A DNA stretch of 64,000 bases from Oxalobacter aliiformigenes (lineage in GTDB: Bacteria; Pseudomonadota; Gammaproteobacteria; Burkholderiales; Burkholderiaceae_D), in assembly GCF_027116575.1 (NCBI RefSeq), contig NZ_CP098252.1, positions 1,612,001 through 1,676,000 on the forward strand, given 5' to 3'. Under the pieces are notes generated by a model. That model did not search any database. It was not told the DNA's origin and was given only the letters and a program-made list of their open reading frames with translations. This document shows positions 57,150 to 64,000 of the stretch, one piece after another; the stretch's first letter is position 1; each line of letters opens with the position of its first letter. The position numbers were made by a program, and so were the translations under genes.

Positions 57150-57226
57150 CGTTTTTCTCCCTTCAGAACCGGCATAACGGATCTCCTGTCATCGACAAAA
57201 ATCTTTTCCAGAAACAATGCATTCAT
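57146..57226 (-). CDS. Possible 26-residue peptide between M20 and ThiF-like genes
   Basis: A very small frame, beginning MNALFLEK and ending KGEKR. Its ATG overlaps the M20 stop (TGATG) and its TGA overlaps the ATG of the ThiF-rhodanese gene (ATGA), so it fits the gap exactly with both junctions coupled. It has no cysteine and no GG end, so it is not a sulfur carrier. It may be a translated leader that couples the two flanking genes, or a peptide handled by the E1-like enzyme. Chance is a real alternative, because the frame also contains the AGGGAG ribosome-binding site of the next gene. Confidence 0.3.
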   Translation of the reverse strand: MNALFLEKIFVDDRRSVMPVLKGEKR

Positions 57227-58587
57227 CATTTTTTCCCGTTTATCCGTTCGAATGCTTCCCCATAGATGTGCGCCGCTTTTTTGAGCGAAGCAAGCGAAAC
57301 ATATTCATCCACACTGTGCGCAACAGACTCTTCCCCCGGAAACAGTATCCCGAAAGAAACGGAACGCGGCATATCCCGGCAATATGTGCCACCTCCTGTA
57401 CTGATCGGCTTGCCAGCCTGCCCTGTTACAGCCGTATAAGCTCCCAGCAAAAGCTGGACGAAAGGATCGTCCTCAGGAACATAAAGCGGAGCATTGCGGC
57501 TATCCAGTGTCACACTTGCTCCAAGCTGTCCGAAAATCTGTTTCAGTTTTTCCACGATTTCATTGCCATCGAACGTGACGGGATACCGGATATCGACTTT
57601 AAGGGTACATCCCTGCCGATCGGCATCAATGACAGCCAGCGTACAGGTCAAATCTCCCGAAACATCATCATGGCATGCAATTCCGAGCGAACGACCGTCA
57701 TATTCCATCCGAAACAGCCTGTGCAGTTCCCTGACATAATCTCCCAGCGGAGAATGGATGTCCTGCTGGGCAAGAAACTGAAGCAGCAAAAGAATCGCGT
57801 TTTTGCCATCCCAGGGATGTTTGACATGTGTGGACAAACCATTTGCGACAACAGAATCGCCCTGAAATTCGAATCCGTCCCGATCATCCGGAAAACGGAT
57901 ACCTTTCAATGTCACAAATGCCTTTCCCGGTACGATATTCGTCCGGACTCCTCCCCTGATCGTTTCTATCCCGACAAAAGAGTCGCCGGATCCATCAAAC
58001 TCCTTCCTGACAGTCAAGCGCAGAATTCCCTTTTCCGCATTGATCAGCGGAAATGCGCCATCCGGCGAAAAACTGTGCAATGGAATTTCCTCGGTTTTCT
58101 TGTAACGCTTGATGCACCTGAACGCACCTGTTTCCTCGTCCAGCCCGACAATCAGACGGAAACGGCACTTAAGAGACTGTGTATCCCGTATGGCTCTCAT
58201 GGCATGCAGACTGGCAACCGCCGGTCCTTTATCATCGAAACTGCCACGACCATAAAGACGCCCTCCGGAATCAACGCCACCAAAAGGCGGATAATGCCAG
58301 AGCGATTCATCCCCAGCCGGTACGACATCCAGATGACACATAATGCCGTAAAGCGGCAATGACTTGTCAGTAGAAGTATCGACATAACCGACATAATTGT
58401 CGAGATTTCTTGTCGTAAAACCATAACTTTCCGCACGCTTGAGAAAGGCATTCAATGCATCCGTCATGGGACGCCCAAACGGATCATTTTCCGTTGGTTC
58501 ATACAGTGAAGCATCCGTTCTGAACGAAAGCATATACTTCAGATCGGCAACCAGTTCCTCAAAACGGTCATCTATCAATTTATGCAT
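57226..58587 (-). CDS. M20-family dipeptidase (PepV-like)
   Basis: Zinc-dependent dipeptidase of the M20A/PepV type, 453 residues. Metal and catalytic motifs are in order: MCHLDVVPAG, GRGSFDDKGPAVA, LIVGLDEETGA, GGGTYCRDMP and VAHSVDEY. A lid domain occupies the middle. ATG 58587 has GGAGG directly upstream and overlaps the end of the acyl-CoA synthetase gene. In this operon it could release cysteine from a dipeptide such as Cys-Gly for the encapsulated desulfurase; this is inference from neighbours only. Confidence 0.88.
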   Translation of the reverse strand: MHKLIDDRFEELVADLKYMLSFRTDASLYEPTENDPFGRPMTDALNAFLKRAESYGFTTRNLDNYVGYVDTSTDKSLPLYGIMCHLDVVPAGDESLWHYPPFGGVDSGGRLYGRGSFDDKGPAVASLHAMRAIRDTQSLKCRFRLIVGLDEETGAFRCIKRYKKTEEIPLHSFSPDGAFPLINAEKGILRLTVRKEFDGSGDSFVGIETIRGGVRTNIVPGKAFVTLKGIRFPDDRDGFEFQGDSVVANGLSTHVKHPWDGKNAILLLLQFLAQQDIHSPLGDYVRELHRLFRMEYDGRSLGIACHDDVSGDLTCTLAVIDADRQGCTLKVDIRYPVTFDGNEIVEKLKQIFGQLGASVTLDSRNAPLYVPEDDPFVQLLLGAYTAVTGQAGKPISTGGGTYCRDMPRSVSFGILFPGEESVAHSVDEYVSLASLKKAAHIYGEAFERINGKK

Positions 58588-60010
58588 TATTTTCCTCCGA
58601 CAGACGTTTGGCTGCATCAGCCATTAATAATTTCCGGTTTATCTTGTTCGTATCGGTAACAGGCAACTGATCGACAAACCATACCCGGCGAGGATGCAAA
58701 TAAGGCGCAGCATGAGCAAGTACGAACCGTTTCAGTTCTTCTTCTGTCACATTTCCCTTTTTCACGACATAGGCAACCGGTTTTTTCCCCTTGATATCGT
58801 CATCGACAGGAACGACACACGTGTTTTGAACCAGCGGATGCGTTCCAAGTACCTTTTCCACCTCTCCCGGATAAATATTTTCGCCGCCACAGACAAACAT
58901 ATCGTCCGCCCTGCCTTTGAATGTATAAAAACCGTCCTCATCCAGGCTGAAAACATCGCCGGTAATGTAATAACCATCTTCCGTGAACGGCCTGATTTCC
59001 GGACGGTTGTAATAACCGTTCATCAAGGCAGGCGACTTGATCTCCAGAACACCATGATCATTCAGTCTGACTGAAACATCAGGATGAGGATATCCGGCAG
59101 AAAACGGAGGAGTTTTTTTTCCTTCCGGATGAGATGTAAAAGTAACCGGTCCCGATTCCGTTGTTCCGTATGACGTTACGATATTTGCCTGCGGCATGAT
59201 TTTCCCGATCCGTCCGAACAGACTGTCGCCGGCTGGAGCCGAACCAAGACGAACCGTCGTCACAGACGACAGGTCGGTATCATGGACAAGAGGATCACGC
59301 AAAACAGCTTCTATCATGGGAGGAACAGCCGTAATATACGTGCAGGAATATGTCTCGATCGCTTTCAGATAATCGGCTGTTGTAAAACGGGGAAGTATGA
59401 CAGCCGTTCCCCCCGATGCCAGGACAAGGAAAGCCAAAGTCAGCGCCTGCATGTGGTAAAGCGGCGCGGCAATCAGAGTGACATCGTTCGCCAGCGATGT
59501 TCTTTTTTTACGCGTTTGTGCTGTCCAAACATGACTTTCATGACTTAACACCACCCCTTTGGGACGTCCCGTGGAACCTGATGTATAAAGAATCAATGCC
59601 GGTTCCTTACCCGCCATGTCAACAGACAAGAAACCTTGTCTTTCTGTTCCGCACAACGGCTCCCATGAAAAATCATCTGGGACGGCCGATCCGTTTTCGT
59701 CATCAGAAAAAACCTGTTTGACTCCCGCATCGTTCAGAACATCCCTGATTTGTGCATCCGGCAATTTCCAGTTGACCGGAACGGCCACCATACCTGCTTT
59801 CATTATGCCAAGCACAGTAGCTATATAATCCGCGGAATTCAGACCAATTACCGCTATCCTGTCTCCAACCTGGTATTTCCTGGATAAACCGGCAGCAACC
59901 GTGTCCGAAATGGACTGAATATCGCCATAGGTATAGCGCCTGTTTTGAGGCAAACTGACAAACGCTGTTTTTTCCGGATCGATGTCACTGCCCAGCATTC
60001 CGAGATTCAT
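58580..60010 (-). CDS. AMP-dependent acyl-CoA synthetase/ligase
   Basis: ANL-superfamily enzyme that activates a carboxylic acid to an acyl-AMP and then a thioester. The 476 residues have the P-loop LILYTSGSTGRPKGVVLSH (near 139-157), SYGTTESGPV, YYITGDVFSLDEDGFYTFKGRADDMFVCGGENIYPGEVE and the C-terminal lysine in NKINRK. Its 476 residues make it a shorter member of the family. The substrate is not visible. Its ATG overlaps the VOC gene stop by 4 bases, and the thioesterase two genes upstream could act on its product. Confidence 0.9.
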   Translation of the reverse strand: MNLGMLGSDIDPEKTAFVSLPQNRRYTYGDIQSISDTVAAGLSRKYQVGDRIAVIGLNSADYIATVLGIMKAGMVAVPVNWKLPDAQIRDVLNDAGVKQVFSDDENGSAVPDDFSWEPLCGTERQGFLSVDMAGKEPALILYTSGSTGRPKGVVLSHESHVWTAQTRKKRTSLANDVTLIAAPLYHMQALTLAFLVLASGGTAVILPRFTTADYLKAIETYSCTYITAVPPMIEAVLRDPLVHDTDLSSVTTVRLGSAPAGDSLFGRIGKIMPQANIVTSYGTTESGPVTFTSHPEGKKTPPFSAGYPHPDVSVRLNDHGVLEIKSPALMNGYYNRPEIRPFTEDGYYITGDVFSLDEDGFYTFKGRADDMFVCGGENIYPGEVEKVLGTHPLVQNTCVVPVDDDIKGKKPVAYVVKKGNVTEEELKRFVLAHAAPYLHPRRVWFVDQLPVTDTNKINRKLLMADAAKRLSEENNA

Positions 60011-60765
60011 GATTCAAACTCCAAAATGATGTTCTTCCCGGCCTTCAGCCAGAGCCTGTTTCCCGACTTCCGATAAAGTGGTACATTTTTTCTGACGATC
60101 TGTTCGACCCTGTCAATATCAGGGCAATGGAAAGTCATCGCAACAAAACGGTCCGCCTCGAAATTGGCTACTCCGAAACGGTCGCATAATTCACCGACCG
60201 ATCCGATTTTTATTTCGAACCCTGTCAAATTGCCCAACCGGTTATAACGGAGGCGTGTTCCAGCAGAATCATGACTGGCTATATACAAATACTTTATTCC
60301 CGTAACCCCGTTGGGATGCTTCATATCGTTACTACGCCAGATAAATTGCGGCGTATGATGCTGGCAGAAATAAACCCTTCCTTCCTGAAACTGTCCTTTT
60401 ACAAGACGAATGACAGAAAATTCCGCTTTCCCTGTGCCTCCGGGAACGGGTCTGGAAAAATTCTGCAAAGGCTGCATGGCCAATGAAGACCGTTCCAGTT
60501 CCATTACCAGTTTCACCGGATCGGACATCCTGAAAACCAGTCCGTCAATTCCCTCATGGCTTTCAAGCAGATCCTTTCTCCGTCCATCTCCCAGACCGAC
60601 CAGTTCCAGATAATGATCCTTGAAAACAATACTCTGATTGACCGACCCCAGACTGTGTTTGCTCGGTGGCGTAACGATAAATCCAAGTTCTGAAAACTGT
60701 CTTTCATAGTCTTCCAGCACATATTTGGCATTTATGACGAGATGGTCAAGCTGAAGTTCCATCAT
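60007..60765 (-). CDS. Glyoxalase-like (VOC) domain protein
   Basis: A 252-residue protein of the glyoxalase-like VOC type, made of paired beta-alpha-beta-beta-beta units. It begins LQLDHLVINAKYVLEDYERQFSELGF with a candidate metal histidine, has HYLELVGL, FCQHHTPQFIWR in the middle and ends with GKNIILEFES, which holds the second-module glutamate. Members act on varied small metabolites; the reaction is unknown. It overlaps its neighbours on both sides by 4 bases, so it is clearly part of the acyl-CoA pathway in this operon. Confidence 0.78.
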   Translation of the reverse strand: MMELQLDHLVINAKYVLEDYERQFSELGFIVTPPSKHSLGSVNQSIVFKDHYLELVGLGDGRRKDLLESHEGIDGLVFRMSDPVKLVMELERSSLAMQPLQNFSRPVPGGTGKAEFSVIRLVKGQFQEGRVYFCQHHTPQFIWRSNDMKHPNGVTGIKYLYIASHDSAGTRLRYNRLGNLTGFEIKIGSVGELCDRFGVANFEADRFVAMTFHCPDIDRVEQIVRKNVPLYRKSGNRLWLKAGKNIILEFES

Positions 60766-61154
60766 CCCCCCGTATGAAAAACACCCCTGCCTGATGCGAC
60801 AAGCCGTCCATCCCTGTCGAAGACTTCAGCCTGTGCAGATGAAACCCGCTTTCCGAATCTCACCACCTTGCCGACCACTCTCAGATCACCCCGTGCCGGT
60901 GCATGATAATCCACTCTCAGATCAATAGTCGGCACGCCTTTCCCGATACGGGAATACAACGACATATCAGCACCCAGATCAACCAGTGCAGCGAGAATAC
61001 CGCCATGAATATATTGTCCTTCAGGATTGACAATCCACTCCGGACGCCATGTGGCAGCAATTTCAACATAGTCGTCCCCCACATCCAGCACACTCAGGCC
61101 AAGCCACTGGTGAAAAGGCCGGGACAACAGAAATTCGTTCAGTTTTTCCTTCAT
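60762..61154 (-). CDS. PaaI-type hotdog thioesterase
   Basis: Hotdog-fold acyl-CoA thioesterase of 130 residues. The substrate-binding helix reads YIHGGILAALVDLGADMSLYSR, with the HGG turn and the acidic residue that activates water, and the last strands LRVVGKVVRFGKRVSSAQAEVFDRDGRLVASGRGVF match the PaaI group. These enzymes release phenylacetyl, hydroxybenzoyl or other aryl/acyl groups from CoA. It overlaps the genes on both sides by 4 bases. Confidence 0.85.
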   Translation of the reverse strand: MKEKLNEFLLSRPFHQWLGLSVLDVGDDYVEIAATWRPEWIVNPEGQYIHGGILAALVDLGADMSLYSRIGKGVPTIDLRVDYHAPARGDLRVVGKVVRFGKRVSSAQAEVFDRDGRLVASGRGVFHTGG

Positions 61155-62152
61155 AATGTCGGATCCACAATAATTTTCCCGATAACTTTCCGATCCCGGA
61201 TCAGCGCCAGTCCATCAATGGCTTCTTCCAGAGGAAGCACCTGGTCAATTACCGGATCGATCCTTTTTTCGGAAACCAGATTCAGCAAATCCTCCAGATT
61301 GTCCCGGTAAAAGCTGTTCGACCCTTTTACATTCAGTTCAAATGTCCAGATGTAGCGCAAATCTTCTTTCGGGTCATAACCGGCTGTCGCCCCGCATACC
61401 AGTATGGTTCCGCCACGTTTGACCGCCTTCAGCGATTTCGCCCACGTATCGCCGCCGGTATAATTGATCAACACATCCACGCCACCTTCAAATGTCCGTC
61501 GCTGCGGTTTTCCATACTGTGCATAAACATACTTGACGAAGTCCGTCGTGTTGTAGTTGATAGTGTAATCGGCACCCAGTTCCTTCAGACGTGCGCACTT
61601 TTCATCGGAACCGCCGCAAGCGATCACTTCGGCCCCCAGCATCTTGGCAATAATGATACTGGCCGTTCCCACGCCACCACTTGCCCCCAGGATCAGCACT
61701 CTGTCACCCGGCCTGACCGTGTTATGCGTAATCAGCATACGATGGGCTGTACCATAAGCGACAGGAAGTGCTGCCGCCTGGTGGAAACTGACATTGTCCG
61801 GTATTCTGAAAAGCTGATCTGCCGACACGACAACATATTCCTCCATGCCGCCATCGACCATTTCTCCCATCAGTCCAATACCGGCACGAAGAGGATTGAC
61901 CATGACACGATCTCCCGCTTTCCATTCACCGGCATCTTCAACTACCGTTCCTGCAATATCCAGACCGATCACTACCGGCAAGGGAACCCTGATTCCAGGC
62001 ATGCCGCGTACAGTGAAAATGTCATGATAATTAAAAGAAGAAGCACCGACCCGGACAAGAACCTCGCCATCTCCCGGTTGTGGAACCGGTTTGTCCTTTA
62101 CCAATCCCAGTTTGTCCAGATCACCATGCTCGCTCAAAACCAGTGCTTTCAT
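61151..62152 (-). CDS. MDR-family quinone/alkene oxidoreductase
   Basis: Medium-chain NADP(H) dehydrogenase/reductase of 333 residues. It shows LVRVGASSFNYHDIFTVRG, VIGLDIAGTVVEDAGEWKAGDRV, and the nucleotide loop ILGASGGVGTASIIIAKMLGAEVIACGGSDEK. The catalytic zinc cysteine is replaced (GASSFNYHD) and the four-cysteine zinc loop is missing, so it belongs with the zinc-free quinone reductase or enoyl reductase type rather than alcohol dehydrogenases. Substrate unknown; its neighbours suggest an enoyl-CoA or similar intermediate. Confidence 0.85.
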   Translation of the reverse strand: MKALVLSEHGDLDKLGLVKDKPVPQPGDGEVLVRVGASSFNYHDIFTVRGMPGIRVPLPVVIGLDIAGTVVEDAGEWKAGDRVMVNPLRAGIGLMGEMVDGGMEEYVVVSADQLFRIPDNVSFHQAAALPVAYGTAHRMLITHNTVRPGDRVLILGASGGVGTASIIIAKMLGAEVIACGGSDEKCARLKELGADYTINYNTTDFVKYVYAQYGKPQRRTFEGGVDVLINYTGGDTWAKSLKAVKRGGTILVCGATAGYDPKEDLRYIWTFELNVKGSNSFYRDNLEDLLNLVSEKRIDPVIDQVLPLEEAIDGLALIRDRKVIGKIIVDPTL

Positions 62153-63132
62153 TTTTTACCTGCCGCTTTCAGATAAGGTTCCTGATCATAGATATCTTTC
62201 GTGAACTGTCCTTTGACAAGACCGATTCTGGCAAAGGCATCATGTTCGGATTTCAGTGTTTTCAGTACCTTGTCATCTAGAGAAACCCGATAAGCATTCT
62301 TCCAGCGATTGACATAAATTCCGGCATTTTCCGGCGTCATTCCGGCGCGTTTGGTTACGATGTCGATAACTTCCTGTTTGTGGGCACTTCCCCATTTGTC
62401 CAGATTGATCCATGACTTGACGACCTTGGCCACCACCTCCGGATGCTGTTTGAGATAATCTGCACGGGCGATACCTACTGCGAGATAAGGCGGAACATTG
62501 TTTCCCGATACCGCTTTCCACTCATTCGGCAATTCACCCAGTTTTCTCAGATTCAGTTTCTTGCCGATCTGGTCATATGTAAACGTACGAATGACTGCGG
62601 CATCGATCTGATCCTGCGCCAGAAACTGTGCCAGCCTTCCTTCATTGCCTGAAATAATGCTGTAGTCACTGCTTTTGACACCATATACCTGATCGGCAAT
62701 CGTAGCGGCAATCACCGTTGTCGCCGCATTCGGCTTGGAAGCGCCGACTTTCTTGCCTTTCAGATCACTCCACGTCTTGACAGGCGAATTGGCCGGAGCG
62801 ACAACAACCGCATCCGCCAGTTGTGTAGCCGCAATGATCTTGATGGGCACACCATCGTTGATGGCACCGAAAACAGCCGTCATCGGAGCGGCATAGGCAA
62901 CATCAATATCGCCAGTCGAAAGCGCCTGTATCTGCGCCAGCAGATCCGGGAAGCGCACATATTCGACATCCACGCCATTCTTCTCAAGAATCCTTGTTTC
63001 CTCAAGAACGGCTCCGTACCCCAGACTGATTCCGCTTGTCCAGTACCCCACCCGGACTTTTTCCTTTCCGGCCGCAAATGTCGATCCGGCAAAAGCGATC
63101 AACATCATGAACATCACTATCAATTTACGCAT
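62149..63132 (-). CDS. ABC transporter substrate-binding protein (NMT1/SsuA/TauA-like)
   Basis: Periplasmic binding protein of 327 residues with a signal peptide (MRKLIVMFMMLIAFAGSTFA). The mature part reads VRVGYWTSGISLGYGAVLEE, GDIDVAYAAPMTAVFGAINDGVPIKIIAAT, VGASKPNAATTVIAATIADQVYG and YLKQHPEVVAKVVKSWINL, the pattern of proteins binding sulfonates, taurine, nitrate or thiamine precursors. No permease or ATPase gene is nearby. It leads the coupled operon that ends in the encapsulin system, so a sulfur compound is an attractive ligand. AGGGG precedes the ATG. Confidence 0.85.
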   Translation of the reverse strand: MRKLIVMFMMLIAFAGSTFAAGKEKVRVGYWTSGISLGYGAVLEETRILEKNGVDVEYVRFPDLLAQIQALSTGDIDVAYAAPMTAVFGAINDGVPIKIIAATQLADAVVVAPANSPVKTWSDLKGKKVGASKPNAATTVIAATIADQVYGVKSSDYSIISGNEGRLAQFLAQDQIDAAVIRTFTYDQIGKKLNLRKLGELPNEWKAVSGNNVPPYLAVGIARADYLKQHPEVVAKVVKSWINLDKWGSAHKQEVIDIVTKRAGMTPENAGIYVNRWKNAYRVSLDDKVLKTLKSEHDAFARIGLVKGQFTKDIYDQEPYLKAAGKK

Positions 63133-63278
63133 TTTTTCCCCTGAAAATCATGAACCCTGTTTACTACTGTTTTCCGGAACGGATGCCCGGATATGGAAGG
63201 AAGACTGTTCATATCCTGTACCGTTCCATTCCGCAGAAAACCATCGGTATCCCTCCACACACGGGAGACCCTGCCGTC

Positions 63279-64000
63279 TCAGAATTTGTGTGTAATACCT
63301 GCCTGGACACCGGTTACCGAATCCTTCTTCAAACCGGTAAACCGGTATCCGAGATCCTTGTCGTCATAATCGGTATAGGCGACGTTCCCATAGAGCGATG
63401 TCCGCTTGGAGAGATCATAGGTATAACCGACCGCATACCGGTAGGCATCCTTCGTTCCAGTCCATCCTGTGTCACCTTTGGTATTGCTCAGGCGATCCCA
63501 CTGAACCGATGCATTCAACCGGCCGGGACCGACATTCCATTCCAGACCGGTCAACAGGTTTCTTTGTCTTCCATAAAGCGTATTTATACCTTCGGCATAA
63601 GAAGAATTTCCTCCTTTCCATCCCTTGCTGTCCGTATCTTCGTAGGAAAGAGAAACCCTTACGGCATCAGTCAGACGATAACCAAGGCCGACACTCCAGA
63701 TGCTCGAATCATTGGAATCCGCAACACGGCTCCAGTTCGCCGTAGCAGAAAAAGAACCGCTGTCATAAAGAACACCCAGTTCATATCCATCGTTATCGGC
63801 ATTTTTCGATTTCAGATTCGTCTTCACCGTATCCGTAATGGAATCACTGTTTGTATTGGAGCCCAGCGAATAGGAAGCGCTGACTCCCAATCCATTGAAT
63901 TTCGGGCTATCGTAACGGAGGGTATTGTCAATACGGGCATTGCGCTGCAAACCATAGAACTGGCTGCCGACACCGATCTGGTTGAACGGATCGAATTTGC
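63279..64000 (-). CDS. General porin, 5' end outside window
   Basis: Outer-membrane beta-barrel of the betaproteobacterial general porin family. The visible 240 codons read in frame to the right edge (FDPFNQIGVGSQFYGLQRNARIDNTLRYDSP, then alternating strands and loops such as YELGVLYDSGSFSATANWSRV and YAVGYTYDLSKRTSLYGNVAYT) and finish ITHKF, with the terminal Phe needed for barrel insertion. The start and signal peptide lie beyond 64000. It is upstream of the binding-protein operon on the same strand; 146 bases separate them. Confidence 0.9.
   Translation of the reverse strand, partial: KFDPFNQIGVGSQFYGLQRNARIDNTLRYDSPKFNGLGVSASYSLGSNTNSDSITDTVKTNLKSKNADNDGYELGVLYDSGSFSATANWSRVADSNDSSIWSVGLGYRLTDAVRVSLSYEDTDSKGWKGGNSSYAEGINTLYGRQRNLLTGLEWNVGPGRLNASVQWDRLSNTKGDTGWTGTKDAYRYAVGYTYDLSKRTSLYGNVAYTDYDDKDLGYRFTGLKKDSVTGVQAGITHKF

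Overview
The window looks like chromosomal DNA of a betaproteobacterium, most likely Burkholderiales and plausibly Oxalobacteraceae (Oxalobacter-like). This rests on the rpsF-priB-rpsR-rplI order, an EarP plus Arg32-type EF-P pair, a MutL with the endonuclease motif, a general porin and moderate base composition in the housekeeping parts. The species cannot be fixed from sequence alone.

Layout. Positions 1-6.2 kb hold housekeeping genes: an acetyltransferase, a lipoprotein, DedA, mutL, miaA, tRNA-Met and tRNA-Phe. From 6.2 to about 31 kb lies a surface-polysaccharide (O-antigen or capsule type) locus, much of it visibly AT-rich. Its parts are: (a) a minus-strand group of a DegT aminotransferase, an ATP-grasp ligase, a Gfo/Idh/MocA oxidoreductase, an internally duplicated glycosyltransferase broken at a G tract, and an FkbM methyltransferase; (b) a plus-strand operon (15.8-24.9 kb) for GDP-D-glycero-D-manno-heptose and its 6-deoxy derivative, with glycosyltransferases, a reductase and a cupin, preceded by a perfect FNR/ANR-type box; (c) the dTDP-L-rhamnose operon rfbACDB; (d) two more transferase-like genes and an MsbA-type ABC exporter. 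No Wzx/Wzy or Wzm/Wzt genes are visible, so the locus must be completed elsewhere.

From 33 to 53 kb the window returns to core genes: tRNA-Ser, hemW, rdgB, rph, a UDG-like gene coupled to uvrB, an aromatic/aspartate aminotransferase, galE, yicC, earP-efp, suhB, trmJ, lexA and the rpsF operon. EarP rhamnosylates EF-P with dTDP-rhamnose, so the rfb operon probably serves both the envelope glycan and translation. Two genes here (an OmpA-like lipoprotein and an HrgA-like protein) are split by single-base changes.

From 53.4 to 63.1 kb lies the most striking region: a tightly coupled minus-strand run of substrate-binding protein, MDR oxidoreductase, thioesterase, glyoxalase-like protein, acyl-CoA synthetase, M20 dipeptidase, a possible 26-codon peptide, a MoeB/ThiF-rhodanese fusion, a family 2A encapsulin shell protein and its cysteine desulfurase cargo with a long N-terminal extension. 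This predicts a protein nanocompartment that turns cysteine into stored or relayed sulfur, embedded with uptake and catabolic genes not usually discussed with it. A porin gene runs off the right edge.
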